A stretch of DNA of 24,006 bases from a virus (IMGVR_UViG_3300024999_001369:1-24006); one strand, 5' to 3'; counted from the first letter of the stretch, positions 14,024 to 22,347 are shown. Made by a program: numbers and translations. Notes: generated from the letters alone by a model not told the origin.

Positions 14024-17000
14024 TGCGAAAGCATCATTATTAGATTCTATTGCAACAGTTGAAAAAATAGTAGAATATGCTAAAAATAATAATCAATCAG
14101 CAATAGCAACAACAAATCATGGACTTATGACTTCATTTGTTGATTTTGTCAAGGCATGTAATAAAAATAATATTAAACCTATAATTGGTTGTGAGATTTA
14201 TGAGACAGATAATATGTATGAAAAAAATGATACAAAAGAATATCAACAACCTAGATATCATTTAATATTATTATCTAAAAATAAAATTGGGTTGCAAAAT
14301 CTATTTAAAATTGTTTCAATTGCACAAACAGAAGGATTTTATAAGAAACCAAGAGTATCATTAGATTGGATAAAAGATAATAATTATGGAAATGGAATAA
14401 TATGTTTAACTGCTTGTCAAGCAGGAAGATTAAGTAGATATTTAACAAAAGATAGAGAAGAAGAATCATTAGAATTTATTAAAAAATTGCAATCTATATT
14501 TGATTATGTATCATGTGAGATTCAATCACATGATACAGAAGGGCAAATATTTGCAAATGAAAAAATTTATAATTTTTCTCAAAAATATAATTTACCATAT
14601 GTTATCACTACTGATGCACATATGATAAACAAAGAACAAATTGATACACATGCCATTTTTGTTGAAATAGGAGAAGGTAGAGAAGTAGGAGAGAGTTATG
14701 TTGGTTGTTATTTACAAAATGATTCAGATGTATATGAAATACTAGGCAAATATTATTCTAAAGAAGAAATAGAAAAAGGAATAAATGAAACTAATTTAAT
14801 TGCAGAGATGATTGAGAATATAGATATTGGATTAAATAATGGTGTTATAATGCCAAAAATACAAATACAAGAAGGTTTTAAAACAAATGAAGAATATTTA
14901 AGATATTTAATATTTAAAAATTTTGATAAAAAGTTTTCTCATTTATCTTATGAAGATAAAGAGGTAAGAAAAGATAGAATTGAAATGGAATTGCCTATTT
15001 TATATGCCTTAAATTATACTGATTATTTTATTATGTTATATATGTTAGCAGAGGAGGCAAATAAACGTAATATTCCAAGAGGATATAGTAGAGGTTCAGG
15101 AGCAAATTGCTTATGTCTTTATATGTTGGGAGTTACACAAATTGATAGTATCCGTTGGGATTTAGACTTTTCTAGATTTGCTAATTTAGGAAGAAAATCT
15201 GTCGGAGATTTTGATTGGGACATATCAAAAAAGAGAAGAAAAGAATTTATTGATATTTCAGAAGAGTTATTTGGGAAAGGCAATGTTGCACCTATTGCAA
15301 CTTTTAATACATTAAGCACAAAAGTTGCAATAAGAGATATTGGTAAAGTATTAGATGAAAAATATGAAGAATATAAAGGTAAAATTCCTTATAAAATGCG
15401 TGATGAAGTAGCAAAAATGATTCCTACAATTAAAACAATAAATGATTTAGGAGAGGAAGAAGAAAAAGAAGTATTATTAAGAGATATATTGTTTAAAAAT
15501 ATTAAATTAAAAGAAATATATGAAGAATATCCATTATGGTTTAAATATGTTATGGAACTTGAGGGATTACCTAAAAGTATGGGTAGACATGCTGCAGGAA
15601 CAATTATTACTCCAAATCCAGTAATAGAATATTGTCCATTGTGTTATGATTCTGATGATAATATAATGATACAATTAGAAATGCATTCAGCAATGGATGA
15701 TTTAGGCTTAACTAAAATGGATTATTTAGGACTTGAAACTGTAGATGTTATTGATGATACACTTAAAATGTCGGGTCTAACTTGGGAAGATGTTAATATT
15801 GATCACTTAAATCTTAATGACCAAATTGTATATGATAAAGTATATAAAACTGGAAATACTGTTGGCATATTTCAAATGGAATCAGCAGAAGCAAGAAAAA
15901 TGTGTATAGAAGCAGAAGTAGATAATATAGAAGATATTATAGTAATTAACGCAGCTAATAGACCAGGAACAAAAGATAATTTTCCTGATTATTGTAAAAA
16001 TAAAAAATTTCCAAATGAAGTTGAAGTATTACATGAAGATTTAAAACAAATATTTAATAAAACTCAATATGTATTACTTTATCAAGAACAAGCATTACAA
16101 TTATTTAGATATGCTGGTTTCCCTGAAAATGAAGTAGATAATGCAAGAAGGGCAATAGGACATAAAGAAAAAGAAACAATGAAAAAATTATCAATAAAAT
16201 TTAAAGAAGGTTTAATAAATAAAGGATGGAATCAAGAACAAGTTGATATAATATGGGAATTAATGCAAAAACAGGCAAATTATTCTTTTAATCGAGGTCA
16301 TGCCGTAGCATATAGTTTGTTAAGTTATTTAACCGCATATCTAAAGACACATTATCCATTATATTTTATGACCGCATGTTTAACTGCAAAAAGTGATAAT
16401 ATACCTAGATTGAGTGTGTTTATTAATGAATGTCATAGTTTAGGAATTGAAGTATCACCTCCAAATATTAATTTATCTGGCAAAGAATTTACAGCAATAA
16501 AAGAAAAAAATAAAATATTGTTTGGATTATATGCTATCAAAGGTATAGGTGATGCAGTTGTAGATACAATTATTGAAAATAGAAAGTATGATAATTTTGA
16601 TAATTTTCTAGATAAAATAAAACAATCAGGTAAAATTGGTAAAGGAGTAATAATAAAATTAGCAAAAAGTGGAGTTTTCCCAACAAAAAATAAAAGGGAA
16701 TTTTTAATAAAGTATGCTAATATTTTATTTGAAAACGAGTATAAAGATGAAATATTTACAGAAAGAAAATCATTTGGTTCAGTAAAAGAATTAAAAGAAG
16801 TGTGGGGTATTGATACTGATACTATTAAGAACAAAGAAGAAAGACTTGCATTATTTAATCAATCAAGAAAAGTTAAATTTGACTATGAAGAAGTAGATAG
16901 AGTATTTAAAAAAGAAAATGACAGACAAAAATACATTGATGAATTTACTTTAAAATATTTACAAGAAGAATTTATGTGGGAATTTGAAACTTTATCTATG

Positions 17001-17342
17001 TTTATTACATATAACCCATTAAAAGAAGCATATAAATATGTAACTCCTTGGGATGATGTTGATAGTGGAGATAAGGCAGTAGTTATTTGTGTAATTGTGG
17101 ATATTAAAAGGAAAAAAGATAAAAATAACAATCCATTTGCATATTTAGATTTATATACTCCTTATGGAATTATTGAGGCAACTTGTTGGGCAAGACAATA
17201 TAAAGAATATAATGATTTAATTAAAAAAGGCAATAGTTTAGCAATACTAGGAAGAAAAAGAGATGGACAATTTTTTGTAGAATCAATTAAAACATACGAA
17301 AAATGGTTAAATGATAAGAAAATAAATAAAATAGGAGTATAA
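14001..17342 (+). CDS. dnaE: DnaE-type DNA polymerase III alpha subunit (phage replicase)
   Basis: 1113 residues. ATG 14001 lies inside recJ, with GAGAGGG upstream. An N-terminal PHP domain has LHVHDAKASLLDS (4-16), TTNHG (37-41) and TTDAH (203-207), largely keeping the metal ligands associated with proofreading. The palm has PRGYSRGSGANCLCLYMLG (359-377) and the Asp pair in VGDFDWD (D403, D405). The third Asp is in TKMDYLGLE (D574). SMGRHAAGTII (526-536) and YSFNRGHAVAYSLLSYLTAY (761-780) are standard DnaE fingers/thumb segments. A helix-hairpin-helix (KGIGDAV, 847-853) and a C-terminal OB-fold (about 1021-1105) complete the DnaE layout. It is slightly shorter than cellular DnaE and seems to lack the tau-binding tail. 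SPbeta encodes a similar DnaE-like enzyme. No clamp or clamp loader is in the window. Confidence 0.98.
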   Translation: MINLHVHDAKASLLDSIATVEKIVEYAKNNNQSAIATTNHGLMTSFVDFVKACNKNNIKPIIGCEIYETDNMYEKNDTKEYQQPRYHLILLSKNKIGLQNLFKIVSIAQTEGFYKKPRVSLDWIKDNNYGNGIICLTACQAGRLSRYLTKDREEESLEFIKKLQSIFDYVSCEIQSHDTEGQIFANEKIYNFSQKYNLPYVITTDAHMINKEQIDTHAIFVEIGEGREVGESYVGCYLQNDSDVYEILGKYYSKEEIEKGINETNLIAEMIENIDIGLNNGVIMPKIQIQEGFKTNEEYLRYLIFKNFDKKFSHLSYEDKEVRKDRIEMELPILYALNYTDYFIMLYMLAEEANKRNIPRGYSRGSGANCLCLYMLGVTQIDSIRWDLDFSRFANLGRKSVGDFDWDISKKRRKEFIDISEELFGKGNVAPIATFNTLSTKVAIRDIGKVLDEKYEEYKGKIPYKMRDEVAKMIPTIKTINDLGEEEEKEVLLRDILFKNIKLKEIYEEYPLWFKYVMELEGLPKSMGRHAAGTIITPNPVIEYCPLCYDSDDNIMIQLEMHSAMDDLGLTKMDYLGLETVDVIDDTLKMSGLTWEDVNIDHLNLNDQIVYDKVYKTGNTVGIFQMESAEARKMCIEAEVDNIEDIIVINAANRPGTKDNFPDYCKNKKFPNEVEVLHEDLKQIFNKTQYVLLYQEQALQLFRYAGFPENEVDNARRAIGHKEKETMKKLSIKFKEGLINKGWNQEQVDIIWELMQKQANYSFNRGHAVAYSLLSYLTAYLKTHYPLYFMTACLTAKSDNIPRLSVFINECHSLGIEVSPPNINLSGKEFTAIKEKNKILFGLYAIKGIGDAVVDTIIENRKYDNFDNFLDKIKQSGKIGKGVIIKLAKSGVFPTKNKREFLIKYANILFENEYKDEIFTERKSFGSVKELKEVWGIDTDTIKNKEERLALFNQSRKVKFDYEEVDRVFKKENDRQKYIDEFTLKYLQEEFMWEFETLSMFITYNPLKEAYKYVTPWDDVDSGDKAVVICVIVDIKRKKDKNNNPFAYLDLYTPYGIIEATCWARQYKEYNDLIKKGNSLAILGRKRDGQFFVESIKTYEKWLNDKKINKIGV

Positions 17343-17346
17343 AAAT

Positions 17347-19578
17347 ATGGAAGAGTATATTGAATTTAATTTAACACCTATTCACGAAGTAAGATATTTT
17401 GAAGAATCAAATTGGGGTTGTTATGAATTTTCGACTTTAGATGATATACCTGAATATGAAAAAAATGAGAATCCATTCATAGGAGAAGAATTAAAAATAA
17501 GTAAATTAGTTGGTAAAATGCAGAAACTTTATATTGGTGCAGATTATAAAGTTTCTGCAAAACTTGAGTATAATAAAAAGTATAAAAATTATACATATAA
17601 CCCTACTATGGGTATGGTTTCATCAGTTAAACCTAAAAATGTTGAAGATCAAAGAAAATTTTTACAATCAATTATTACCCCTAATCAAGCAAATACTTTA
17701 ATTGAAGTATATCCTAATGTAGTAGTTGATGTTATTAATGGAAATTGTGATATTGATTTAAGCAAAACTAGAGGAATTAAAGAATATACTTGGAATTTAA
17801 TTAAAAATAAAATACTTGATAATTATATAATATCTGATATATTAATTATGCTTCAACCAATAGGTGTTACATATACAATGATTAAGAAACTATTAGACAA
17901 TGAACCTAACCCTGAATTATTAAAACAAAAATTAACTGATAATCCATATGTATTAACAAAAATTCATGGATTAGGATTTAAAAAAGTTGATGGTTTTGCA
18001 ATAAAATTAAAACCAGAAATGAGAATATCAAATAAAAGAGTTTATGCTTATTTACGATATTATCTTGAAGAAATTGGTGAAAAAGTAGGTCATACATGGG
18101 TTTATCAACAAGTTTTAGAATCAGCAGTAAGAGATAATATACCTGAATGTGAAGAATTATTTGAAAAAATTATAGAAATAGAAAAAGAAACTAAAGCAAT
18201 GTTATATATCGAAGATGACAGAATAGGATTAAAATATTATAGAATTATTGAAGAAATGATATTTAAAAAATTAAAGTTAATAAACTCATATCAAGATACT
18301 AAAGAAATTAGTGAAGATATTATATTAAAAAGTATAAAAGAAGCAGAAAATGAACAAGAATTTGAATTTTTAGATCATCAAATTGATGTTATTAGAAAAT
18401 CTCTAAAAGATAAAATTGCTGTAATTTATGGTAAAGCAGGAGTAAGTAAGACCACATTAACAAGAGCAATACTTAAAATATATAAAAATTTTGGATATTC
18501 TATTGGTGCTGTTGCTTTAAGTGCCAAAGCAGCACAACGTATTACTGAAGCAACTGGTTTTTTTGCATCAACCATTCATCGTATGTTAGGTGCTAAAAGT
18601 TTAAATGAATTTAAATATAATAAAGATAACCTATTGCCACTTGATGTTATTTTAATTGATGAGTGTAGTATGATCAATGCTAAATTATTTTATGACTTAT
18701 TACAAGCAATTAAACCAGAAACAAAAATTATTATGTGTGGAGATAACCGACAATTACCACCCATAGGGTTTGGTAATATATTTAGTGACTTATTAGATAA
18801 AAAAGAAATATTTAATATAAATGAATTAACTAAAGTTTTACGTCAAGCAGAAAAATCAGGAATTCTTATGGATGCAAATAAAATAAGAGAAGGTATTAGT
18901 CCAATTAAACAAGCAGAACTTAAAATTATTCATGGTGAATTGCAAGATATGTATTATATGTTTAGAAATGAACGTGATACATTAAATAGTATAGCAATAA
19001 AAACATATTTAAAAACTATTGAAGAAGATGGTTTAGATGAAACTATTATAATTGTACCAAGAAAAAAAGATTGTATTAATAGTACAAGGGAAATAAATAT
19101 TAGAATACAAGATATTTTAATTGATAATACTAAACTATATTTAAAATATGGGAATATTAAATATAAACTTGGAGCAAAAATAATTCAACGCACAAATGAT
19201 TATGAAAAAAATGTATTTAACGGAGAGATAGGATATATTGTAGATATATTTAAAGAGAGAGAAAGAGATAATGATTATAATATGTTTTCAGTAGAATATC
19301 CAGGTAGTAAAATTATACATTATACTAAAAATGAATTAGATCAAATTGATTTTGCGTATGCTCTTACTGTGCATCTGGTTCAAGGCTCAGGTTATAAAAC
19401 TATTATTGGGATAGTTGATAATACTCATACTATATTATTAGATGCTTGTTTATTATATACTCTACTTACTAGAGCAAAGAAAAAAGCATTATTACTAGCA
19501 GAACCATCAGCATTTATTAAATGTATTAAAAATAATAAAAGTATCACAAGACAAACTTGGTTAAAAGAATTAGATTAA
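17347..19578 (+). CDS. RecD2-like superfamily 1 helicase
   Basis: 743 residues. ATG 17347 is five bases after the polymerase stop and uses AGGAG at the end of that gene. The N-terminal ~330 residues hold helix-hairpin-helix-like repeats (NANTLIEVYP, SKTRGIKEYTW, LTKIHGLGFKKVDGFAIKL at 203-221), as in RecD2/YrrC. The SF1B motor has motif I YGKAGVSKTT (361-370, Ser367 where Gly is usual), motif II ILIDECSM (435-442), motif III CGDNRQLPPIGFGN (464-477), LTKVLRQ, VHLVQGSG near 670, and motif VI TLLTRAKKKALLL near the end. RecD2 is a 5'-3' DNA helicase. It may assist fork restart or recombination with RecJ and the Sak4-like ATPase. It is the last gene of the replication operon. Confidence 0.93.
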   Translation: MEEYIEFNLTPIHEVRYFEESNWGCYEFSTLDDIPEYEKNENPFIGEELKISKLVGKMQKLYIGADYKVSAKLEYNKKYKNYTYNPTMGMVSSVKPKNVEDQRKFLQSIITPNQANTLIEVYPNVVVDVINGNCDIDLSKTRGIKEYTWNLIKNKILDNYIISDILIMLQPIGVTYTMIKKLLDNEPNPELLKQKLTDNPYVLTKIHGLGFKKVDGFAIKLKPEMRISNKRVYAYLRYYLEEIGEKVGHTWVYQQVLESAVRDNIPECEELFEKIIEIEKETKAMLYIEDDRIGLKYYRIIEEMIFKKLKLINSYQDTKEISEDIILKSIKEAENEQEFEFLDHQIDVIRKSLKDKIAVIYGKAGVSKTTLTRAILKIYKNFGYSIGAVALSAKAAQRITEATGFFASTIHRMLGAKSLNEFKYNKDNLLPLDVILIDECSMINAKLFYDLLQAIKPETKIIMCGDNRQLPPIGFGNIFSDLLDKKEIFNINELTKVLRQAEKSGILMDANKIREGISPIKQAELKIIHGELQDMYYMFRNERDTLNSIAIKTYLKTIEEDGLDETIIIVPRKKDCINSTREINIRIQDILIDNTKLYLKYGNIKYKLGAKIIQRTNDYEKNVFNGEIGYIVDIFKERERDNDYNMFSVEYPGSKIIHYTKNELDQIDFAYALTVHLVQGSGYKTIIGIVDNTHTILLDACLLYTLLTRAKKKALLLAEPSAFIKCIKNNKSITRQTWLKELD

Positions 19579-19607
19579 AATCTCTTAGCAAAACATAAAA
19601 ATAATTG

Positions 19608-19636
19608 TTGACAATCACCAAATAATCAATTATACT
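19608..19636 (+). promoter_or_regulatory. Near-consensus promoter P4
   Basis: TTGACA at 19608-19613, a 17-base spacer and TATACT at 19631-19636. A TATAAT at 19635-19640 has a spacer too long for this -35. Transcription would begin near 19643, immediately before the long hairpin at 19648-19707, and run into the accessory genes. Confidence 0.82.
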
Positions 19637-19647
19637 ATAATCAATAG

Positions 19648-19707
19648 AAGAGATAATCATTCATCATAATTTACATATCACAATCGCATCAATAATGATT
19701 ATCTCTT
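19648..19707 (+). other. 14-bp hairpin at the 5' end of the P4 transcript
   Basis: AAGAGATAATCATT (19648-19661) pairs perfectly with 19694-19707, closing a 32-nt A/C-rich unpaired loop, and is followed by TCT. It starts at about the predicted first nucleotides of the P4 transcript. It may protect the 5' end, act as an attenuator or make a short RNA. The palindrome could also be an operator. Confidence 0.6.
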
Positions 19708-19763
19708 TCTAAATAATTATCTAAAAATCATAAATCATAAATACTAAAGGAGAGAATACAAAA

Positions 19764-19970
19764 ATGAATAAAATTGAAATAAATATCTATTCACTAATAA
19801 GAAATAATCCAAATATAAAAGAAATACACCAAAAATTAAACGAATTAGGATACCATATTAATCATAATGAAGATGGAAACTTTGATGCATATGATTTATT
19901 AGAAAATGCAGAAGAAATTTATAAACTTCTAAATGATTTCTTAGAAATTAAATGTAAAATGCGAAAATAG
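19764..19970 (+). CDS. Small unknown acidic protein (68 aa)
   Basis: I do not recognise this gene. ATG 19764 follows AAAGGAGAG. The product is mostly helical: NIKEIHQKLNELGYHIN, then an acidic turn NEDGNFDAYD, then LLENAEEIYKLLNDFLEIKC. It ends with a basic KMRK. No Cys pair, signal or membrane segment is visible. It is the first gene after promoter P4 and its structured leader. The size and charge fit a small phage regulatory or host-takeover protein, but nothing in the sequence identifies one. Confidence 0.7.
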   Translation: MNKIEINIYSLIRNNPNIKEIHQKLNELGYHINHNEDGNFDAYDLLENAEEIYKLLNDFLEIKCKMRK

Positions 19971-20007
19971 AAAACAAAATAACATTATTGAAAGGGGATG
20001 AAAATTT

Positions 20008-21198
20008 ATACTAGTATACAAAACAATAACTGTGCCAGTAAATTGCAATAAATCTGATTATAATTATCTAATGCAATGTAATAAATACTCAGCAATTATT
20101 TGGAATAACTGTGTTAAAGCAGATCAAGAAAGTAGAAAAGAACATAATAAATCACTAACGAGATCAGAATTGCAATTTATGATGAAGAAAACAGTGCCAC
20201 ATATATTAGCAAATAGTATTAATATAGTAATATTTAAGTACATTACAGCAAGAGATACAATGTTTAGATCAATAAAAATTAATCATGAAAATAGTAATAA
20301 GGTTAAATTACCTTATAAAGAAAAAGAATTCTACAATACTATATGGAATTATCAAAATATAAGAATATATAAAGATAAAGGATATTTAACATTAGCAAAA
20401 CCATTATTATCAAATAATCATAAACAAAAACCTATGAAACTACATATGAAATTTATACCAGATAACATTGTAGAGATTGAATTGGTTTATCGTAACGGTC
20501 TTAAATTATTAATAAAAACCAAACAAGAAAATGATAACGTATTAATTCAATCTAATAATGAAGCAAGTATCGATCTTGGTGAAATACATAGTATCACAAG
20601 TATTGATAACAATGAAAATGCTATAATTATTACTGGACGAAAGTTAAGAGAAATCAAACAATTAAGAAATAAACATATGGGAAAATTAAAAAGTAGAAGG
20701 AGTAAATGTATTAAAGGAAGTAGACAATATAAAAAGTATAGTAGAGCAATTAAAAAATTAGTATATAAAACTAAAAATAAAATTTTAAATTTAACTCACA
20801 AAATTACTAAATTATATTTAGATTACTGTATTAAAAATAATATTAGAAAAGTATATTATGGAGATTTGGATAGTTGCACTAAGAATACTAAAAAAGAAAA
20901 ACGTGGTGGTAAGAAAGTACATCAAAAATTAAATGAATGGAATTATGGACAATTAACACAAGAACTTATAAATAAATTAAGTAGGTATGGCATTGAATTA
21001 GTAAAAGTTAAAGAGTATTATACTTCTAAGAAATGCCCCATTTGTGGCACACACAATAAACCAAAAGGAAGAAATTATACATGTGATTGTGGATATATAA
21101 TGCATAGAGATGTAAATGGTGCAATTAATATTTTGAATGATAATTCTCAATTTAATATTAATAGATATAAACAATTAAAGTATCTACAAATTACTTAA
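20008..21198 (+). CDS. tnpB: TnpB family RNA-guided nuclease (orphan, IS200/IS605 or IS607 type)
   Basis: About 388-396 residues. GTG 20032 is the first standard start but leaves out the in-frame residues LVYKTITV that belong to the TnpB N-terminus. AAAGGGG (19991-19997) points to an ATA at 20008, so the start may be non-canonical or damaged. Numbering from GTG: RuvC-I ASIDLGE (D181), RuvC-II YYGDLDS (D278, where many TnpBs have Glu), RuvC-III HRDVNGAINI (D360), and zinc knuckle CPIC ... CDC (335-353) after YYTSKK. The nuclease motifs are intact. No tnpA or serine recombinase is adjacent, so it is an orphan or is moved in trans. Such proteins cut DNA guided by an omega RNA from the element's right end. 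None could be assigned with confidence here, though element C lies ~125 bases downstream. Confidence 0.9.
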   Translation: MLVYKTITVPVNCNKSDYNYLMQCNKYSAIIWNNCVKADQESRKEHNKSLTRSELQFMMKKTVPHILANSINIVIFKYITARDTMFRSIKINHENSNKVKLPYKEKEFYNTIWNYQNIRIYKDKGYLTLAKPLLSNNHKQKPMKLHMKFIPDNIVEIELVYRNGLKLLIKTKQENDNVLIQSNNEASIDLGEIHSITSIDNNENAIIITGRKLREIKQLRNKHMGKLKSRRSKCIKGSRQYKKYSRAIKKLVYKTKNKILNLTHKITKLYLDYCIKNNIRKVYYGDLDSCTKNTKKEKRGGKKVHQKLNEWNYGQLTQELINKLSRYGIELVKVKEYYTSKKCPICGTHNKPKGRNYTCDCGYIMHRDVNGAINILNDNSQFNINRYKQLKYLQIT

Positions 21199-21215
21199 TA
21201 TTTATTGGAGTGGAT

Positions 21216-21313
21216 ATGATGAATTCTTAAATGCTAATTCAAGTTATGTATTAGTTATAGGATTGCTATTAATTGTTTCATCTTTTCTAATTAATAAATT
21301 TTGTATTAAATAG
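21216..21313 (+). pseudogene. Frame-broken single-membrane-span mini-protein
   Basis: TGGAG followed by ATG ATG at 21216-21221 reads only four codons to a TAA at 21228. In another frame the same DNA reads YDEFLNANSSYVLVIGLLLI then VSSFLINKFCIK and stops at TAG 21311-21313, and this frame has no usable start. The simplest view is a ~33-residue one-span membrane peptide whose start and body are now one frameshift apart. Such peptides are common small phage genes. A sequencing error or translation from a rare start remains possible. Confidence 0.5.
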
Positions 21314-21319
21314 TATAAT
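21291..21319 (+). promoter_or_regulatory. Possible promoter P5 just upstream of element C
   Basis: TTAATA (21291-21296; four of six matches), a 17-base spacer and a perfect TATAAT (21314-21319). Transcription would start near 21326, within the left arm of element C hairpin 1. The -10 is strong but the -35 is weak, and AT-rich DNA yields such pairs by chance. Confidence 0.4.
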
Positions 21320-21321
21320 CA

Positions 21322-21413
21322 AAATACCATATATAGTAGTCATGAAATTAATCAACTACTATATATGGTATTTAATCAAATCGTGTCCAAAGATTCGTTT
21401 TATCACGATATTT
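21322..21413 (+). promoter_or_regulatory. Recurrent two-hairpin RNA element, copy C
   Basis: Hairpin 1 is a perfect 19-bp inverted repeat (21322-21340 with 21355-21373) with a 14-nt loop, nearly identical in its core to copy A. After eight bases or so comes AATCGTGTCCAAAGATTCG. Hairpin 2 is ATCGTG (21380-21385) with CACGAT (21404-21409), inner AAA with TTT, loop GATTCG. It lies between the broken mini-gene and the ORF at 21445 and leads into that gene's ribosome-binding site AGAGG. Confidence 0.78.
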
Positions 21414-21444
21414 AAAATAATTAAAAATAAAATAGAGGTTATAT

Positions 21445-21852
21445 ATGAAAATAATAAAATATATTACTAATAAAATAAGGAATAAACCAAAAACAGATTT
21501 AAAAATTTTGAAAACAATTTATAATATTTACTTCAATGAATATGAATTAAAAGGATATAAGAATTATATGCCTATAGACATAAATTTTGTTGCTAAAAAA
21601 TTAAATATTAATGCTGATTTACTTTTTGGACAATTATATTATCATTTGGATTATAAATATAGATATAAAAGTGAAAATAACTCTGATGTACATTTATTTG
21701 CAAATACAATAGGAAAAGAAAAGCATTGTATTAATTTCCCTTATATGACTTCAATAATTTCAATATTAAAAAATGAAAATAAAACTATAAAAATATCAAT
21801 AATATCTATGTTTATATCATTATGTAGTTTTATTGTATCAATTATGAAATAA
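21445..21852 (+). CDS. Tail-anchored protein with HTH-like N-terminal region (135 aa)
   Basis: ATG 21445 follows AGAGG. Residues 20-105 suggest a winged-helix-like region: LKILKTIYNIYFNEY, PIDINFVAKKLNINADLLF, GQLYYHLDYKYRYK, INFPYMTSIISIL. The last ~20 residues, KISIISMFISLCSFIVSIM, are a clear membrane span with no long tail. Similar DNA-binding-like plus C-terminal-span proteins occur in Firmicutes without a known function, and this is a resemblance from memory. The arrangement suggests a membrane-tethered protein. Expression is probably governed by the leader with element C. Confidence 0.75.
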   Translation: MKIIKYITNKIRNKPKTDLKILKTIYNIYFNEYELKGYKNYMPIDINFVAKKLNINADLLFGQLYYHLDYKYRYKSENNSDVHLFANTIGKEKHCINFPYMTSIISILKNENKTIKISIISMFISLCSFIVSIMK

Positions 21853-21877
21853 TTAGATTTGTTAAAAAGATTACACC

Positions 21878-21921
21878 TTTACATACTTATTAATAATGGT
21901 CGATTGAGATAGGTATGTAAA
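21878..21921 (+). other. 13-bp intergenic hairpin
   Basis: TTTACATACTTAT (21878-21890) pairs with ATAGGTATGTAAA (21909-21921) with one G-U and no mismatch, loop 18 nt. It lies between the tail-anchored protein and the next ORF. No T-run follows, so it is probably an mRNA structure or a protein-binding palindrome. It lacks the conserved CCAAAG core of elements A to D. Confidence 0.55.
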
Positions 21922-21969
21922 TTTAAAATTAATAAAAATAAATAAAAAATAAAAAGGAGATAGATATTT

Positions 21970-22266
21970 ATGGAAAATTATACACATGTAATAAAATATA
22001 ATATTGAAGGAGTTTATGGAAACATAGAATATTATAAAAAAACTAATGATTATAAGGATATGGAAGATTATAGTAAATATATTATAATAAATGAAAATGG
22101 AAGTGAATTATATTATTTTTATGTGGAATGTTATGAATTAGAAGCAAATGAATCTAAAACAATGAATTTAATTGAAACTTCCAAAATTGTAAAAGGTTTA
22201 CCAATAGGTATTACTGAAGATATTTATTTTAAAATGGCATTATTAAAAGCAAATAGATTTAAATAG
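21970..22266 (+). CDS. Small unknown protein (98 aa)
   Basis: I do not recognise this gene. ATG 21970 follows AAAAAGGAGATAG. It is rich in Tyr, Glu and Asn (THVIKYNIEGVYGNIEYYKK, DYSKYIIINENGSELYYFYV) and reads as a mixed alpha/beta domain ending in a helix (TEDIYFKMALLKANRFK). No membrane segment, Cys pair or signal is present. It has a GC-rich hairpin directly after its stop, so it may end a transcript. Confidence 0.7.
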   Translation: MENYTHVIKYNIEGVYGNIEYYKKTNDYKDMEDYSKYIIINENGSELYYFYVECYELEANESKTMNLIETSKIVKGLPIGITEDIYFKMALLKANRFK

Positions 22267-22278
22267 ATAAATATAAAA

Positions 22279-22299
22279 AGTGGGGTGAAATTCCCCACT
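22279..22299 (+). terminator. GC-rich hairpin after the 21970 gene
   Basis: AGTGGGG (22279-22285) pairs with CCCCACT (22293-22299) around TGAAATT. It is the most GC-rich hairpin in this region, but it is followed by AATTAAAT rather than a T-run, so terminator strength is uncertain. It separates the small gene from the homing endonuclease gene. Confidence 0.5.
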
Positions 22300-22347
22300 A
22301 ATTAAATAGTTAATATATTAGAAATATAATTGTGGAGGTATGAGAGA

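Noticed and set aside
22325-22330. TATAAT before the homing endonuclease as a promoter
   Set aside because: No plausible -35 at 16-18 bases, and transcription would start inside the ribosome-binding site.
22330-22347. TTG 22330 as the homing endonuclease start
   Set aside because: It precedes the GGAGG at 22334-22338. TTG 22348 has proper spacing and gives the family's typical MKKVFLDDLP opening.
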